64,000 bases of DNA from Polyangiaceae bacterium (GTDB taxonomy: Bacteria > Myxococcota_A > Polyangia > Polyangiales > Polyangiaceae): the NCBI GenBank assembly GCA_947475525.1, contig CANJMI010000017.1:56893-120892 (forward strand), read 5' to 3'. Under the pieces are notes generated by a model that saw only the letters and a program-made list of their open reading frames with translations, was not told the origin of the DNA and made no database searches. Below are positions 18,475 to 27,122 of the stretch, piece after piece. Numbering within the stretch: position 1 is the first letter of the stretch; every line of letters begins with the position of its first letter. A program made the translations under genes and the position numbers.

Positions 18475-19491
18475 ATGATCGACTTGCGCTCCGACACCGT
18501 GACGCGCCCTACCGAAGCGATGCGCCGCGCTATGGCTTCGGCGGACGTTGGCGATGACGTCTACCGCGAAGACCCGACGGTGCGCCGTCTCGAGGAGAAG
18601 GTGGCCGAGCTCACAGGAAAGGCCGTCGCCTTGTTCGTCCCGACGGGGACGATGGCGAATCAGCTCGCCTTGATGCTTCACGCTCGACCTGGCGACGAAG
18701 TTATCGCGGGAAAAAGCGCGCATTTTGTCAATTACGAGTCTGGCGCGGGGGGCGCTTGGGCCGGCGTGCAGTTCGCTGCGACACCGCGTGAGTTGTTCAC
18801 CGCCGAGGAGGCCGCAGCGTTGATTCGCTCATCGGCGTATTGGCTTCCGCGCACGCGGCTCATCGGAATCGAGAACACTCACAACATGGCGGGCGGCCGG
18901 ATTTTTCCGCAGGCTGACGTCGAAGCGATCGCGGCGCTCGCGAGGCAGCACGGGCTCGGTCTGCACCTCGACGGGGCGCGGCTCTGGAACGCAGCGGTCG
19001 CGACGGGCAGCTCCGAAGCCGTGCTCGCGGCCCCTTTCGACACGGTCAGCGTGTGCTTCTCGAAGGGCCTTGGCGCTCCGGTGGGGTCGGTGCTTGCCGG
19101 CTCCGAGAGCCTAATGGAGCACGCCCTCCGATTTCGAAAAATGCTCGGCGGCGGCATGCGGCAAGTTGGGATCCTTGCGGCGGGCGCGCTCTTCGGACTC
19201 GAGCACCATCGCGAACGGCTCGCCGAAGACCATGCCGCGGCCGCGCGTCTCGGAGACGCACTTCGGCAATTGCGCGGCGTCATTGTCGCGCCCGTCGAGA
19301 CGAACATCGTCGTGGCTGAAGTGGAGAGCTCCGAGAGCGTCGTCGCCGCAGCGCGCCGGTTGGGCATCGCGTTCTCGGCGATTTCTCCACGAGTGGTCAG
19401 GCTCGTGACGCATCTGGACGTTTCTGGCGCGGCGTTCTCGACAGCTGTCGACGGTGTCGTCGCGGCGTTCCGTGAGGCGGGTCATGCCTAG
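18475..19491 (+). CDS. Low-specificity L-threonine aldolase
   Basis: A 338-aa PLP enzyme that cleaves L-threonine and related beta-hydroxy amino acids to glycine and an aldehyde. Family motifs are the N-terminal [11 protein letters not shown], the [10 protein letters not shown] segment, [12 protein letters not shown], the PLP-ring [11 protein letters not shown] region (164-174) and the Schiff-base lysine in [14 protein letters not shown] (Lys197). Length is normal for the family. The start ATG 18475 directly precedes the conserved N-terminus. Its end overlaps the following TPR lipoprotein gene by eight bases. Confidence 0.92.
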   Translation: MIDLRSDTVTRPTEAMRRAMASADVGDDVYREDPTVRRLEEKVAELTGKAVALFVPTGTMANQLALMLHARPGDEVIAGKSAHFVNYESGAGGAWAGVQFAATPRELFTAEEAAALIRSSAYWLPRTRLIGIENTHNMAGGRIFPQADVEAIAALARQHGLGLHLDGARLWNAAVATGSSEAVLAAPFDTVSVCFSKGLGAPVGSVLAGSESLMEHALRFRKMLGGGMRQVGILAAGALFGLEHHRERLAEDHAAAARLGDALRQLRGVIVAPVETNIVVAEVESSESVVAAARRLGIAFSAISPRVVRLVTHLDVSGAAFSTAVDGVVAAFREAGHA

Positions 19492-20644
19492 CGTACCGCG
19501 TCGCTTTTTCGCAGCATCGCGCGTTTTTGCTCTCGGATTGCTTCTCACGGCCTGCGGAGGACCCGCGTACGGCGAGGCGTGGGTGCGCGCATTCAATGCC
19601 GGGAGGCGTGCCACTGCAGCCGGGCGCTACGACGAAGCGGAGACGTTTTATGGGCAGGCCGCGCGCGACGCCGTTCGTGCAAAAGACCGCGATGAAGCCC
19701 AGTTCATGCAAGCTCGGATGCTGTTGCGGCTTGGGCGAACGAGCGATGCGCGCTCCTTATTCGACCGCATGCTCACCTTGTCGCCCGAGGGCCCACGTGC
19801 GGCGCGCGTGCGTTTCGAGCAGGCGAGGCTCGCGGTCGAGGCCGGCGACGAAGGCGGTTGGAGGATGCTCGAGGCCGCAATTGCGCGTCATTCCGATGCG
19901 GGAGCGGCGCGTGGAGCGGTGCTCGATTGGGTGGAGCATCTTCGTAGTGAAGGCGGTGAAGAGCAGGTCCGTGCACGCATCGACGCTTTGTTGCCGAAGC
20001 TGACGGCGGGCGAGGCGGTGCAACATCTCGAGTACGAGCGCGCGATCTCGTTCGAGCGCTCGGGCAAGCTCGCCGAAGCGCACGAGGAATTTTTACGTGC
20101 GGCTCGAGCGCACCCGCTGCCGCGTGGCAACCTCACCGACGACGCGTATTGGCGAGCGTCTTTCGTCGCCGAGAAGCTCGCCGACCCATCTCGCGCGATC
20201 GCGGATCTCCGCGAATTGCTGGAAGCTCGCGAGGTCGCGTGGTTCGGGCAGAGCTACGAACGTCCCAAGTTTCCGCTCGCGCAGATGCGCATCGCCGAAC
20301 TCTACCGCGACGCCGTCGGTGATCTGCGTGCCGCACGCGAGGAGTTTCGTCACGTGCCCGAGCGGCACCCGACCTCGATTCTTGGCGACGACGCGATGTG
20401 GCAGGAGGCGCTCGCCTCGCTCCGTCTAGGTGAACCCGCGGAAGCCTGTCGCGCGGCGCAGCGGCTCCGCGAGCGTTACACCAGCGCCCGCTACCTAAGC
20501 TGTTTGCCGTCCGTGTGTCCGACGGTCCCCGTTGCTGCCGGCGCTCGCGAGTGCCCCGCGTACATTCTCACGCAGCTCGAGCCGACAGCCGTGTTGCCAA
20601 AGACGACCGCCCTCGATCCCGAAGCACGGGACGACGGCGGTTGA
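19484..20644 (+). CDS. TPR-containing lipoprotein
   Basis: A 386-aa predicted lipoprotein with signal peptide and lipobox ([11 protein letters not shown]), followed by about six degenerate tetratricopeptide-like helical pairs ([49 protein letters not shown]). It probably acts as a periplasmic protein-protein scaffold. A Cys pair near the C-terminus (SCLPSVCP) and a further Cys may form disulfides. ATG 19484 is chosen because it gives a clean signal peptide and has a GAGGCGG element upstream; the overlap with the aldolase gene suggests coupling. Confidence 0.78.
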   Translation: MPSVPRRFFAASRVFALGLLLTACGGPAYGEAWVRAFNAGRRATAAGRYDEAETFYGQAARDAVRAKDRDEAQFMQARMLLRLGRTSDARSLFDRMLTLSPEGPRAARVRFEQARLAVEAGDEGGWRMLEAAIARHSDAGAARGAVLDWVEHLRSEGGEEQVRARIDALLPKLTAGEAVQHLEYERAISFERSGKLAEAHEEFLRAARAHPLPRGNLTDDAYWRASFVAEKLADPSRAIADLRELLEAREVAWFGQSYERPKFPLAQMRIAELYRDAVGDLRAAREEFRHVPERHPTSILGDDAMWQEALASLRLGEPAEACRAAQRLRERYTSARYLSCLPSVCPTVPVAAGARECPAYILTQLEPTAVLPKTTALDPEARDDGG

Positions 20645-20650
20645 TTCGGT

Positions 20651-21130
20651 TCAGTGTGCTTTTCCGGGGGCGCCGCGGTCGTGCGCCGGATGCGCTGCGG
20701 GTGCCCCAGGCTTCGTCGCGCGTAGGGCGGGTGCGCCAGGTGCGCCAGGTGCGCCAGGTGCGGCACCGTGCCCTGCGGAGTCATGGACTGCGGAACCACC
20801 TGCGGCAACGCGCGGCATGTACTTCTTCGCGAGCGGGTTGAACAACCCCAGCATCGCACCGATGCCGAGCAGCACCAACGCCGCCAGAACGAGGTGCGGA
20901 GTCCACCACATAGGGTCCTCTGCGGCTCCCTTCGCGGCATCGGTTTCGGCATCGGCTTCGGCTACGTCTTCGGCTTCGTCTTCGGCTTCGTCTTCGGCTT
21001 CGTCTTCGGCCTCGTCGTGGGCCTCGTCGTGGGCCTCGTCGTCGGCTTCATCGTGGGCAGCCTCGTGACCTTTGGTCTCGAGTTTCTCTTCGCCCGCCTT
21101 GCCTTGCTTATCGTCTTTCATCGTCGCCAT
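20651..21130 (-). CDS. Acidic, repeat-rich single-TM protein of unknown function
   Basis: A 159-aa protein in three parts: an N-terminal highly acidic repeat region (tandem HDEA and EDEA units, about residues 25-65), one membrane helix (about 75-96) and a tail with GAPGAPGAP units ending in Lys/His. The repeats arise from short DNA repeats (GAAGACGAA-type, and GCGCCAGGT near 20735-20765). ATG 21130 follows the MaoC gene by nine bases with a TGAGGA ribosome binding site overlapping that stop, so it is co-expressed with it. No known family is recognised. Confidence 0.6.
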   Translation of the reverse strand: MATMKDDKQGKAGEEKLETKGHEAAHDEADDEAHDEAHDEAEDEAEDEAEDEAEDVAEADAETDAAKGAAEDPMWWTPHLVLAALVLLGIGAMLGLFNPLAKKYMPRVAAGGSAVHDSAGHGAAPGAPGAPGAPALRATKPGAPAAHPAHDRGAPGKAH

Positions 21131-21139
21131 ATCGAATCC

Positions 21140-21991
21140 TCAGTCAGTGAAGGTCGCCCAACCGTTGCTCACGACTGGGTCTGGGCGGCCTTTTGCGAAG
21201 GCCTGCAGAGCGACCTTTCCGCCGCCGAGGTTGTAGCCTCGAGTGACGATGGTGTCACCCGGCCACACGGGATTTCGGAACTGCGCCCCAAGCGCCAGGA
21301 GCTTCGTCGCGTCGCCGCCGGCAACCTGTTTGATCGCGGCGCGTGCCACGTGCCCGTAGGTGCAGAGTCCGTGGAGGATCGGGCCTTGCGGGAAGCCGAC
21401 CGTCGAGGCGAACTCCGGATCGGCGTGGAGCGGGTTCGTGTCCCCCGAAATGCGATAGAGGAGCGCCTGCTCTGGGCTTGTCGCCTCTTCGAATTCCCAG
21501 TCCGGCTCGGTCTTGAGGGGCACGGCGTGACCTTCGTCATCTTTGGGGGGGCGCTCGCCGCCGAAGTTTCCTTCGCCACGGACGAGGATCCCCCATTCGG
21601 TTGAGAAAGCCGGCTCGCCGTTGAGGGTGGTCTCCGTGTCGATCACCAACGACGACAATTTCTTCAGGTCGTAGATGCCGCGGAGGGTCGCGACCGTTTC
21701 GAGTTTGGCCTCGGCCGGAAGCGGTCGATGCAGCCGAATCTTCTGCGCGCCGTGGACGACCATCGCGAAGTTCGCTTGGGCGCGGGTCATCATTTCGAGC
21801 ACGGGCTCGAAGGCTGGAATGACCGCGTAGCTCGGAAACACCTTCATCCCGCCAGCGGCGTTTTCGTAAAGATAGGCGAGCTCGTCGCGCTTCGCGCCGA
21901 TCCCGAGGGCGTAGGTCGCCTGCTGTCGCCAATCGTAGACGTGGGTGTAGCTCTTGCTCTTGGTGCCAATTTGGCTGAGATCGAATGGCAT
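21140..21991 (-). CDS. MaoC-family (R)-specific enoyl-CoA hydratase
   Basis: A 283-aa double hot-dog protein like peroxisomal hydratase 2. The C-terminal half has the hydratase-2 motif YRISGDTNPLHADPEFA with catalytic Asp and His, followed by GPILHGLCTYG; the N-terminal half is the degenerate, CoA-binding hot-dog. It would hydrate trans-2-enoyl-CoA to (3R)-hydroxyacyl-CoA in lipid breakdown or polyhydroxyalkanoate supply. ATG 21991 (MPFDLSQIG) starts the conserved region; longer frames lack support. The partner gene downstream is an acidic membrane protein with no obvious metabolic link. Confidence 0.87.
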   Translation of the reverse strand: MPFDLSQIGTKSKSYTHVYDWRQQATYALGIGAKRDELAYLYENAAGGMKVFPSYAVIPAFEPVLEMMTRAQANFAMVVHGAQKIRLHRPLPAEAKLETVATLRGIYDLKKLSSLVIDTETTLNGEPAFSTEWGILVRGEGNFGGERPPKDDEGHAVPLKTEPDWEFEEATSPEQALLYRISGDTNPLHADPEFASTVGFPQGPILHGLCTYGHVARAAIKQVAGGDATKLLALGAQFRNPVWPGDTIVTRGYNLGGGKVALQAFAKGRPDPVVSNGWATFTD

Positions 21992-22037
21992 CGCGGGATC
22001 TCTGCTACAAACCCGCGCGGCGGAAGTCAACCGGCGC

Positions 22038-22832
22038 TCACAAAATCCCGCGAAATCCTAGAAAAACACCAACGTCGAAGACGTCGATGCGCCCGGCGAG
22101 GGAGGCGCTGTCGTCGAACGCCGTTTTCGCGCGACTCGTTGGGAGAAACCAGTTCATGTAGCGAAACTGCGATCCGATGACCCAACGGTCTCGGAACCGC
22201 CAATGCCCCCCGATGCTCGGGCCGACACTGAGTCCTTCGGTGCGCAAGGTCAGGCGTTGCGGGCCGACGTTCCGCAAGTCCGAGTATGGAGCCCTGTCTG
22301 CCGCGGTGCTCCAGGTGTCGCTCAGCACGATCGCGCCGATGCTGCCGCCGACCCACCATTCGACGCGCCGCGCGAGCGGGAGGTAGTACCGGAACAGCGC
22401 ATCGAAGGCGTAGTAGCTCCGAACGTGGTCACGACCCGCTGCGCGCACGCCTTGTTCGGGTCGAAGGCCGAACGCCACATCCGCGCCGGCACCGATTCCG
22501 ATGCGCCCCCAACGCACGACGTTGGCGAGTGACAGTGCGAGGCTCGCTTCTCCGGGGCGACACGGGGTGCTCGGACTTGAGCAAACCTGGGCCGCCGGGA
22601 GCCCGATCATGCCGACCCCGCCGGTAATGAGGGCGTGCGGGCGAACGGTGGGCGCCTCCCTTTGCAACGGCTGCGTCGCGGTGGGCGTCATCGCCGGGGT
22701 GCTCGCACGCGCGGCATCCGCAGGGGAAGCGGCGCGAGCCGGGCAAGCGAGCCCGAAGACGACGCCGCCAACAATAAAAAGGGGATAGCGCTGCCGTCGA
22801 AGGACCCGGTGAGGCGAGTGTTCGGTGTTCAT
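22038..22832 (-). CDS. Outer-membrane beta-barrel-like exported protein
   Basis: A 264-aa exported protein: a signal peptide (FIVGGVVFGLACPARA) and a low-complexity Pro/Thr segment are followed by alternating amphipathic strands rich in aromatic residues (FRYYLPLARRVEWWVGG, SQFRYMNWF). It ends in a strand finishing with a hydrophobic residue, as outer-membrane barrels do. ATG 22832 has a strong GGAGG six bases upstream. It is divergent from scpA with a 115-base spacer. Confidence 0.65.
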   Translation of the reverse strand: MNTEHSPHRVLRRQRYPLFIVGGVVFGLACPARAASPADAARASTPAMTPTATQPLQREAPTVRPHALITGGVGMIGLPAAQVCSSPSTPCRPGEASLALSLANVVRWGRIGIGAGADVAFGLRPEQGVRAAGRDHVRSYYAFDALFRYYLPLARRVEWWVGGSIGAIVLSDTWSTAADRAPYSDLRNVGPQRLTLRTEGLSVGPSIGGHWRFRDRWVIGSQFRYMNWFLPTSRAKTAFDDSASLAGRIDVFDVGVFLGFRGIL

Positions 22833-22947
22833 GGCGTCCTCCGGCTGGGCCCACTCTAGCGGACAAGGGAGGCGACCGCAGCCGCCCGGTTGCCTTCGAC
22901 TGACCCTGTAGCGTTCCATTCCTCGACCGGCTAAGGGTGCGGGTCCC

Positions 22948-23859
22948 GTGAGCCGCCGAAAGCAGGAGAGCACTGACCTCGAAGTGGTCGACCGCGCCGA
23001 CGCCTACTGCGTCAAGCTCGACGTCTTCGAGGGCCCGCTCGACTTGCTGCTTCACCTCGTGAAGAAACACGAGCTCAACATCCTCGACATTCCGATCGGC
23101 TTCGTGACGCAGAAGTACCTCGAGTACTTGCAGGTGATGCGCGATCTCACGATCGATCTCGCGAGCGAGTACCTCGTGATGGCCGCGACGCTGACCTACA
23201 TCAAGTCGCGGATGCTGCTGCCGCGTTTGCCGTCCGCGGAAGGCGAAGACGACCTCACCGAGGAAGAACTCGACCCGCGTTCCGATCTCATCCGCCGGTT
23301 GCTCGAGTACCAAAAATACCGTGAGGCTGCGGACCGGCTGTCGCATCGCCCAGGTCCCGGCCGCGACATGTTCGAACGCGGCACCCAGTCGCCGATCGCC
23401 GAGGGGCCGGCGCCGTTCGCCCCCGTCAGCGTGTTCCGTCTGTTCGACGTGTTCTCGAAGGTTCTCGAGAGGACCACCAAGAAGCCGGCCGAGCATCACG
23501 TTGAGTTCGAGGAGATCAGCATCTCCGAGCGCATGGTGCAGCTCACCGAAGTGCTCGCGCAGCGGCGTCGCATGGGGTTCGAGGAACTGCTCTTGTCCGC
23601 TCCGGTTTCGGGGCCCTACGCGGTCGGCGAGGAGCCGTCGCGCTTCGACATGATCATCACGTTCCTCGCGCTCCTCGAGATGTGCAAGATGCGCGTCGCG
23701 CGAATCAGCCAGGGCGAAGAGCTTGCCGACTTGATCGTCGAGTTTCACGCGAAGCATCTCCATGATCGAGACGTGCCGCTCCCGACTCAGATCGGCGCCG
23801 AAGACCATCCGGTCACCACAGTGAACGAAGACCCCGAGGTTCAGGATGATCAACGATAG
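22948..23859 (+). CDS. scpA: Segregation and condensation protein A (ScpA)
   Basis: A 303-aa kleisin subunit of the SMC-ScpAB condensin, which organises and segregates the chromosome. The N-terminal kleisin core is clear: VFEGPLDLLLHLVKKHELNILDIPI, then YLVMAATLTYIKSRMLLP. A conserved C-terminal winged-helix region follows (FLALLEMCKMRVA). The start is GTG 22948. scpB overlaps its 3' end by 14 bases, the classic scpAB arrangement. Confidence 0.94.
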   Translation: MSRRKQESTDLEVVDRADAYCVKLDVFEGPLDLLLHLVKKHELNILDIPIGFVTQKYLEYLQVMRDLTIDLASEYLVMAATLTYIKSRMLLPRLPSAEGEDDLTEEELDPRSDLIRRLLEYQKYREAADRLSHRPGPGRDMFERGTQSPIAEGPAPFAPVSVFRLFDVFSKVLERTTKKPAEHHVEFEEISISERMVQLTEVLAQRRRMGFEELLLSAPVSGPYAVGEEPSRFDMIITFLALLEMCKMRVARISQGEELADLIVEFHAKHLHDRDVPLPTQIGAEDHPVTTVNEDPEVQDDQR

Positions 23860-25069
23860 CCTTGCCGAGCTCGTCCGTTTTAGAACGGCAGCCTGGGAGC
23901 AACTACGCCGTGCATCGACCCAGTTGTCGCGCGGGCACTTGCGCGGGACCTTGGAGGCAATCCTCTTTGCGTCGAACACGCCGCTCGTGCTCCGGGACCT
24001 CGCTCGTCAAACGAAAACCAAGCGCCAAGAGCTTGCGTCCCTCCTCGACGAGCTGTCGCAGGAGTACCAGCCGCGCGGCATCCAGCTCATCGAGACGCAC
24101 CGTGGCTGGACGTTCCTCACGAATCCACAGTTCGCCGCGCCCGTGCGAGACATCACGGGGAAGAAACCAATCCGCATGTCCCGGCAGCAGCTCGAAACGC
24201 TCGCGATCATCGCGTACCGGCAACCGGTGACTCGTCCCGAAATCGATGACGTCCGAGGTGTCGATAGCGGACCTGTGCTCCGCAACTTGCTCGACCGCGA
24301 CCTCGTTCGCGTGCTCGGCAAGAAAGAAGAGCCAGGCCGCCCGTTGCTCTACGGAACCACCCAAGCGTTCCTTGAGCTGTTCAGTCTTCGTACGCTCTCG
24401 GACATGCCGACGCTGCGTGAGTTTACCGAGCTTACCGATGAGTCGCGTTCGACGTACGAGCGAAAACTGGGTGAATCTGCGCCATCGGGAGCGATTCAGT
24501 TCGATGACGAGCCGGACGCGCCGATCGATCCGACCAAGCCGAACCAGCGCGAGCTGGATGCCGAGGCGGTTCGCGCCGTCGAGGCTGCGGCCATCGCAGC
24601 TGCGCTCGAGGCCGAGGCGATCGCCGCAGCCGCCGCGGCGGGTGAGGTCGTGGTCGATGGGGCCGACGAAGCGCTCGTGGACGTCACGATGGCCGAACCT
24701 GCCGATGCGTTGAAGGACGCCGCCGCCGAAAACGACGCGCCCGAAAACGACGACGAAGCCCCCGCCGAAAACGCGGCCGCCCCCGCCCCCGCCGACGACG
24801 AGGACGAGGACGAGGACGAGGAAGACCCCGAAAACGCGGCCGCCCCCGCCGAAAACGCCGACCCCGAAAACGCCGACGAAGCCCCCGCCGAAAACGCCGC
24901 CGACGACGACGATGACGCCGACGGCGCCGACGACGCCGACGACGATGACGACGATGACGATGACGACGACGATGACGACGCCGACGACGACGACGACGAC
25001 GATGACGACGACGACGATGATGACGATGACGCCGACGACGCCGCCGACGACGCCGAAAAGGTCCAGTAG
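23846..25069 (+). CDS. scpB: Segregation and condensation protein B (ScpB) with long acidic tail
   Basis: A 407-aa protein whose first ~195 residues are a normal ScpB with two winged-helix domains (LEAILFASNTPLVLRDLA; QQLETLAIIAYRQPVTRPEID...RGVDS). Typical ScpB is about 180-260 aa. Here an Ala-rich linker is followed by an acidic tail (about residues 293-405) of Pro-Glu-Asn repeats and then nearly pure Asp runs, encoded by GAC/GAT triplet repeats. The tail would be disordered and strongly negative. ATG 23846 lies inside the scpA 3' end. See the separate repeat entry for the DNA. Confidence 0.92.
   Translation: MINDSLAELVRFRTAAWEQLRRASTQLSRGHLRGTLEAILFASNTPLVLRDLARQTKTKRQELASLLDELSQEYQPRGIQLIETHRGWTFLTNPQFAAPVRDITGKKPIRMSRQQLETLAIIAYRQPVTRPEIDDVRGVDSGPVLRNLLDRDLVRVLGKKEEPGRPLLYGTTQAFLELFSLRTLSDMPTLREFTELTDESRSTYERKLGESAPSGAIQFDDEPDAPIDPTKPNQRELDAEAVRAVEAAAIAAALEAEAIAAAAAAGEVVVDGADEALVDVTMAEPADALKDAAAENDAPENDDEAPAENAAAPAPADDEDEDEDEEDPENAAAPAENADPENADEAPAENAADDDDDADGADDADDDDDDDDDDDDDDADDDDDDDDDDDDDDDDADDAADDAEKVQ
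24724..25060 (+). repeat. Low-complexity GAC/GAT and GCC-GAA-AAC codon repeats in scpB
   Basis: This in-frame low-complexity DNA first repeats GCCGAAAACG-type units (translated APENDDEAPAEN, ADPENADEAPAEN) and then becomes a GAC/GAT triplet microsatellite coding for Asp runs broken by single Ala residues. Such tracts expand and contract by slippage; all units are multiples of three, so length changes keep the frame. Confidence 0.85.
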
Positions 25070-25087
25070 CGGTCGGCTACGCGCGGC

Positions 25088-25453
25088 TCAGTCGGGCTCG
25101 GGGTAATCCGCCGCCAAGTCGCTGACCTGCTGGCGAAGTTCCGCATAAGCGAGGAGCTTTCGAATCAGCCGCCAGACCTCCGGATCGGCGAGGGCAGCCA
25201 TCGGTGTTGCGGCCTCGGCGCGCCGCCGACCTTTTCGCGGGATGGAGGTCGGTCCCCGCTCGTCGAGCGCGCGCATGCGGTCGATTGCGGCTTTTGTTGG
25301 AAAAAGCTCGGCATCTTCCCAGGAGATCACGGTGCGCGGCTCGACATCGAGCGCGGCGGCGAGTTCCTGCATGGTGCAGCGGAGGCGCTGTCGGAGAGCG
25401 CGGATCTCATCGGGCGTCACGAGGACGAAGGCTACCACGCCGATGGGTCTCAT
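25088..25453 (-). CDS. Xre-type helix-turn-helix regulator
   Basis: A 121-aa protein with a helix-turn-helix of the Xre/Cro kind (EIRALRQRLRCTMQELAAALDVEPRTVISWEDAE), followed by a basic linker (PRKGRRRAEA) and a short C-terminal helical part ending in acidic residues. The DNA target is unknown. ATG 25453 has a GAGGG element about five bases upstream; GTG 25420, just before the HTH, is an alternative. It is convergent with scpB and divergent from the lamin-tail lipoprotein gene. Confidence 0.75.
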   Translation of the reverse strand: MRPIGVVAFVLVTPDEIRALRQRLRCTMQELAAALDVEPRTVISWEDAELFPTKAAIDRMRALDERGPTSIPRKGRRRAEAATPMAALADPEVWRLIRKLLAYAELRQQVSDLAADYPEPD

Positions 25454-25520
25454 TCGACCCTCGCTGAGGCTCGGCTGAGATCGCGTGAAACGTTTTTGTG
25501 CCTCGTGGCGACAAGATGCC

Positions 25521-27041
25521 ATGAGGACCTCCGTTCATCGTTTGCCCATCGCCATTGTCGCCGTGCTCACCACCGCCTGCGGCCAAGGCCTTCCTTCGTA
25601 TTCCGGTGGCAGGGCCTCGCCCAATGGAGGCGCCGCCGATGCAAGTTTCGCTGACGCGCAAATCGTCGCGGAGCCTGCCGCCCCGCTCGATGCGGTACCT
25701 CGGGTCGTTCGGGTTCACGTGACCTCAAGCGAGGCTGCCGCCTTGGAGTTGACGCGGTTCCGCCTTTTCGAAGGGGAGCTCAACGATGCTCAGCTGGGGT
25801 ACGCGGATGACACGTTGCTGCCAGAGACGCTCGAAGAGCGGATGGTACCGGTGCTCGCTTGGCGTACGGCGGGTGGCCTTGTTGTCGCGCCTACGCAGGC
25901 CTTACGCGGGGGCGCTCGTTATGCGCTCACGTACGGAAAGTTGCGGGTGGCCGTGCTCCAAGTGGCGGGCGATGAGACGCCTCCGTTGATGTCATTTGTC
26001 TGGCCACCGGAGGGACGCTCACCGAGCGGCCTCCTCGGGGTGTGGTGCGGTGACGCGGCGATCGCGGGGCTGCAGATGCCGGCTCTCCTCACGCCTTCGG
26101 GCGGTACGGGACTCTTTCGATCGGGCATCGCGCCGGGGGAGTCATCGTCGAGGTGCGCCCACTTCGAGGCGGCCAATACGCTCGCCGAGGAAAGCCCGAA
26201 TTCGTTGCCGCCGCTTGGCCTTCACGATGCTGACGGAACCGAGCTCGTGGCTCTCGAGCCGCAGGTCCTGGTTCGTGGGCTCGTGGAGGATCGTGCGGCG
26301 ACGCCGATTGCGTGCACGTCGGCAGAGACGGTGTTCGGCTCAGGTTGCGCTCGTGTGGAGGACGATCGGTTGCTCCTCCGCACGCCGGAGGCCGAGACGC
26401 TGTGGAGTGTTCAGGGCCCCCTTGGGATGGCGGTCGAGCACGTGTTTTCGCCAAGTGGACGTTCCCTTTACCTTTGGCCGCTCCCGACCGACGCGTCCTT
26501 CCCCCTGACGGTGACGACCCTCGACGCGCTCGGTGGAGTCGTGTCGAGTTCACACTGGGTGCGGACCAAGCCGCCGATGCCGCACATGGTGATCGATGAA
26601 GTGCTCGCGAACCCCGTCGGAGCCGAGCCGCGGCAGGAGTGGGTCGAGCTCGTCAACGACGGCCTCGTCGCGGCTTCGCTCGGTGGCATGAGCATCGTGG
26701 CTGTTGATGGTGGTACGCCGTTGCCCGACGTGCTCGTCCCACCCGGGGCTCGCGTCCTCATCGTGAATGAGGGTTACGACGCGACGGGAAAATGGGACCC
26801 CGCGCCTGCGACCGACACCCTCGTCGTGCGCGTGCCAAAGCTCGGGAAAGATGGGCTCTCGAACGAAGGAGAGCCGCTTGAACTCGTGCTCGCTTCGGGA
26901 GAGGTCAGCTCCAGATTTCCAGCGATCAAGGCGAAGGCGGGGCGCAGCGTGTACCGCTTGAGCGTAAAATCGCTCGACGAGTTCGCGATGAGCGCGCTCG
27001 GCGCCTCCACGCCCGGCGCCGCGAACGCGAGCGTGCCATGA
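25521..27041 (+). CDS. Lamin-tail-domain lipoprotein
   Basis: A 506-aa predicted surface lipoprotein. ATG 25521 gives a good signal peptide and lipobox (LPIAIVAVLTTACGQG); GTG 25485 is a less likely start. The middle is beta-rich and unassigned, with Ig-like features at its start (VVRVHVTSSEAAALEL). The last ~150 residues are a lamin tail domain (LTD): VIDEVLANPVGAEPRQEWVE, ALGGMS-like strand, PGARVLIVN and a final TPGAAN. LTDs in bacteria are extracellular Ig-fold modules on surface or nuclease proteins. No catalytic domain is seen. Confidence 0.75.
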   Translation: MRTSVHRLPIAIVAVLTTACGQGLPSYSGGRASPNGGAADASFADAQIVAEPAAPLDAVPRVVRVHVTSSEAAALELTRFRLFEGELNDAQLGYADDTLLPETLEERMVPVLAWRTAGGLVVAPTQALRGGARYALTYGKLRVAVLQVAGDETPPLMSFVWPPEGRSPSGLLGVWCGDAAIAGLQMPALLTPSGGTGLFRSGIAPGESSSRCAHFEAANTLAEESPNSLPPLGLHDADGTELVALEPQVLVRGLVEDRAATPIACTSAETVFGSGCARVEDDRLLLRTPEAETLWSVQGPLGMAVEHVFSPSGRSLYLWPLPTDASFPLTVTTLDALGGVVSSSHWVRTKPPMPHMVIDEVLANPVGAEPRQEWVELVNDGLVAASLGGMSIVAVDGGTPLPDVLVPPGARVLIVNEGYDATGKWDPAPATDTLVVRVPKLGKDGLSNEGEPLELVLASGEVSSRFPAIKAKAGRSVYRLSVKSLDEFAMSALGASTPGAANASVP

Positions 27042-27046
27042 CGTGT

Positions 27047-27060
27047 TGCCCGCACGGGCA
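27047..27060 (+). terminator. Hairpin between convergent genes
   Basis: TGCCCG-CA-CGGGCA forms a six-base stem just after the lamin-tail gene stop, in the 81-base spacer before the convergent PmbA gene. There is no T tract; it could serve either strand. Confidence 0.35.
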
Positions 27061-27067
27061 CGTCACC

Positions 27068-27107
27068 GCGTGAAGGCTTCGTGCCAAGCGTGAAGGCTTC
27101 GTGCCAA
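27068..27107 (+). repeat. Two-copy 20-bp tandem direct repeat
   Basis: Two perfect, adjacent copies of a 20-base unit beginning GCGTGAAGGCTTCG, followed by a partial third unit (GCGTGAACGCC). They lie between convergent genes, directly after the hairpin. Confidence 0.85.
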
Positions 27108-27122
27108 GCGTGAACGCCTGGG

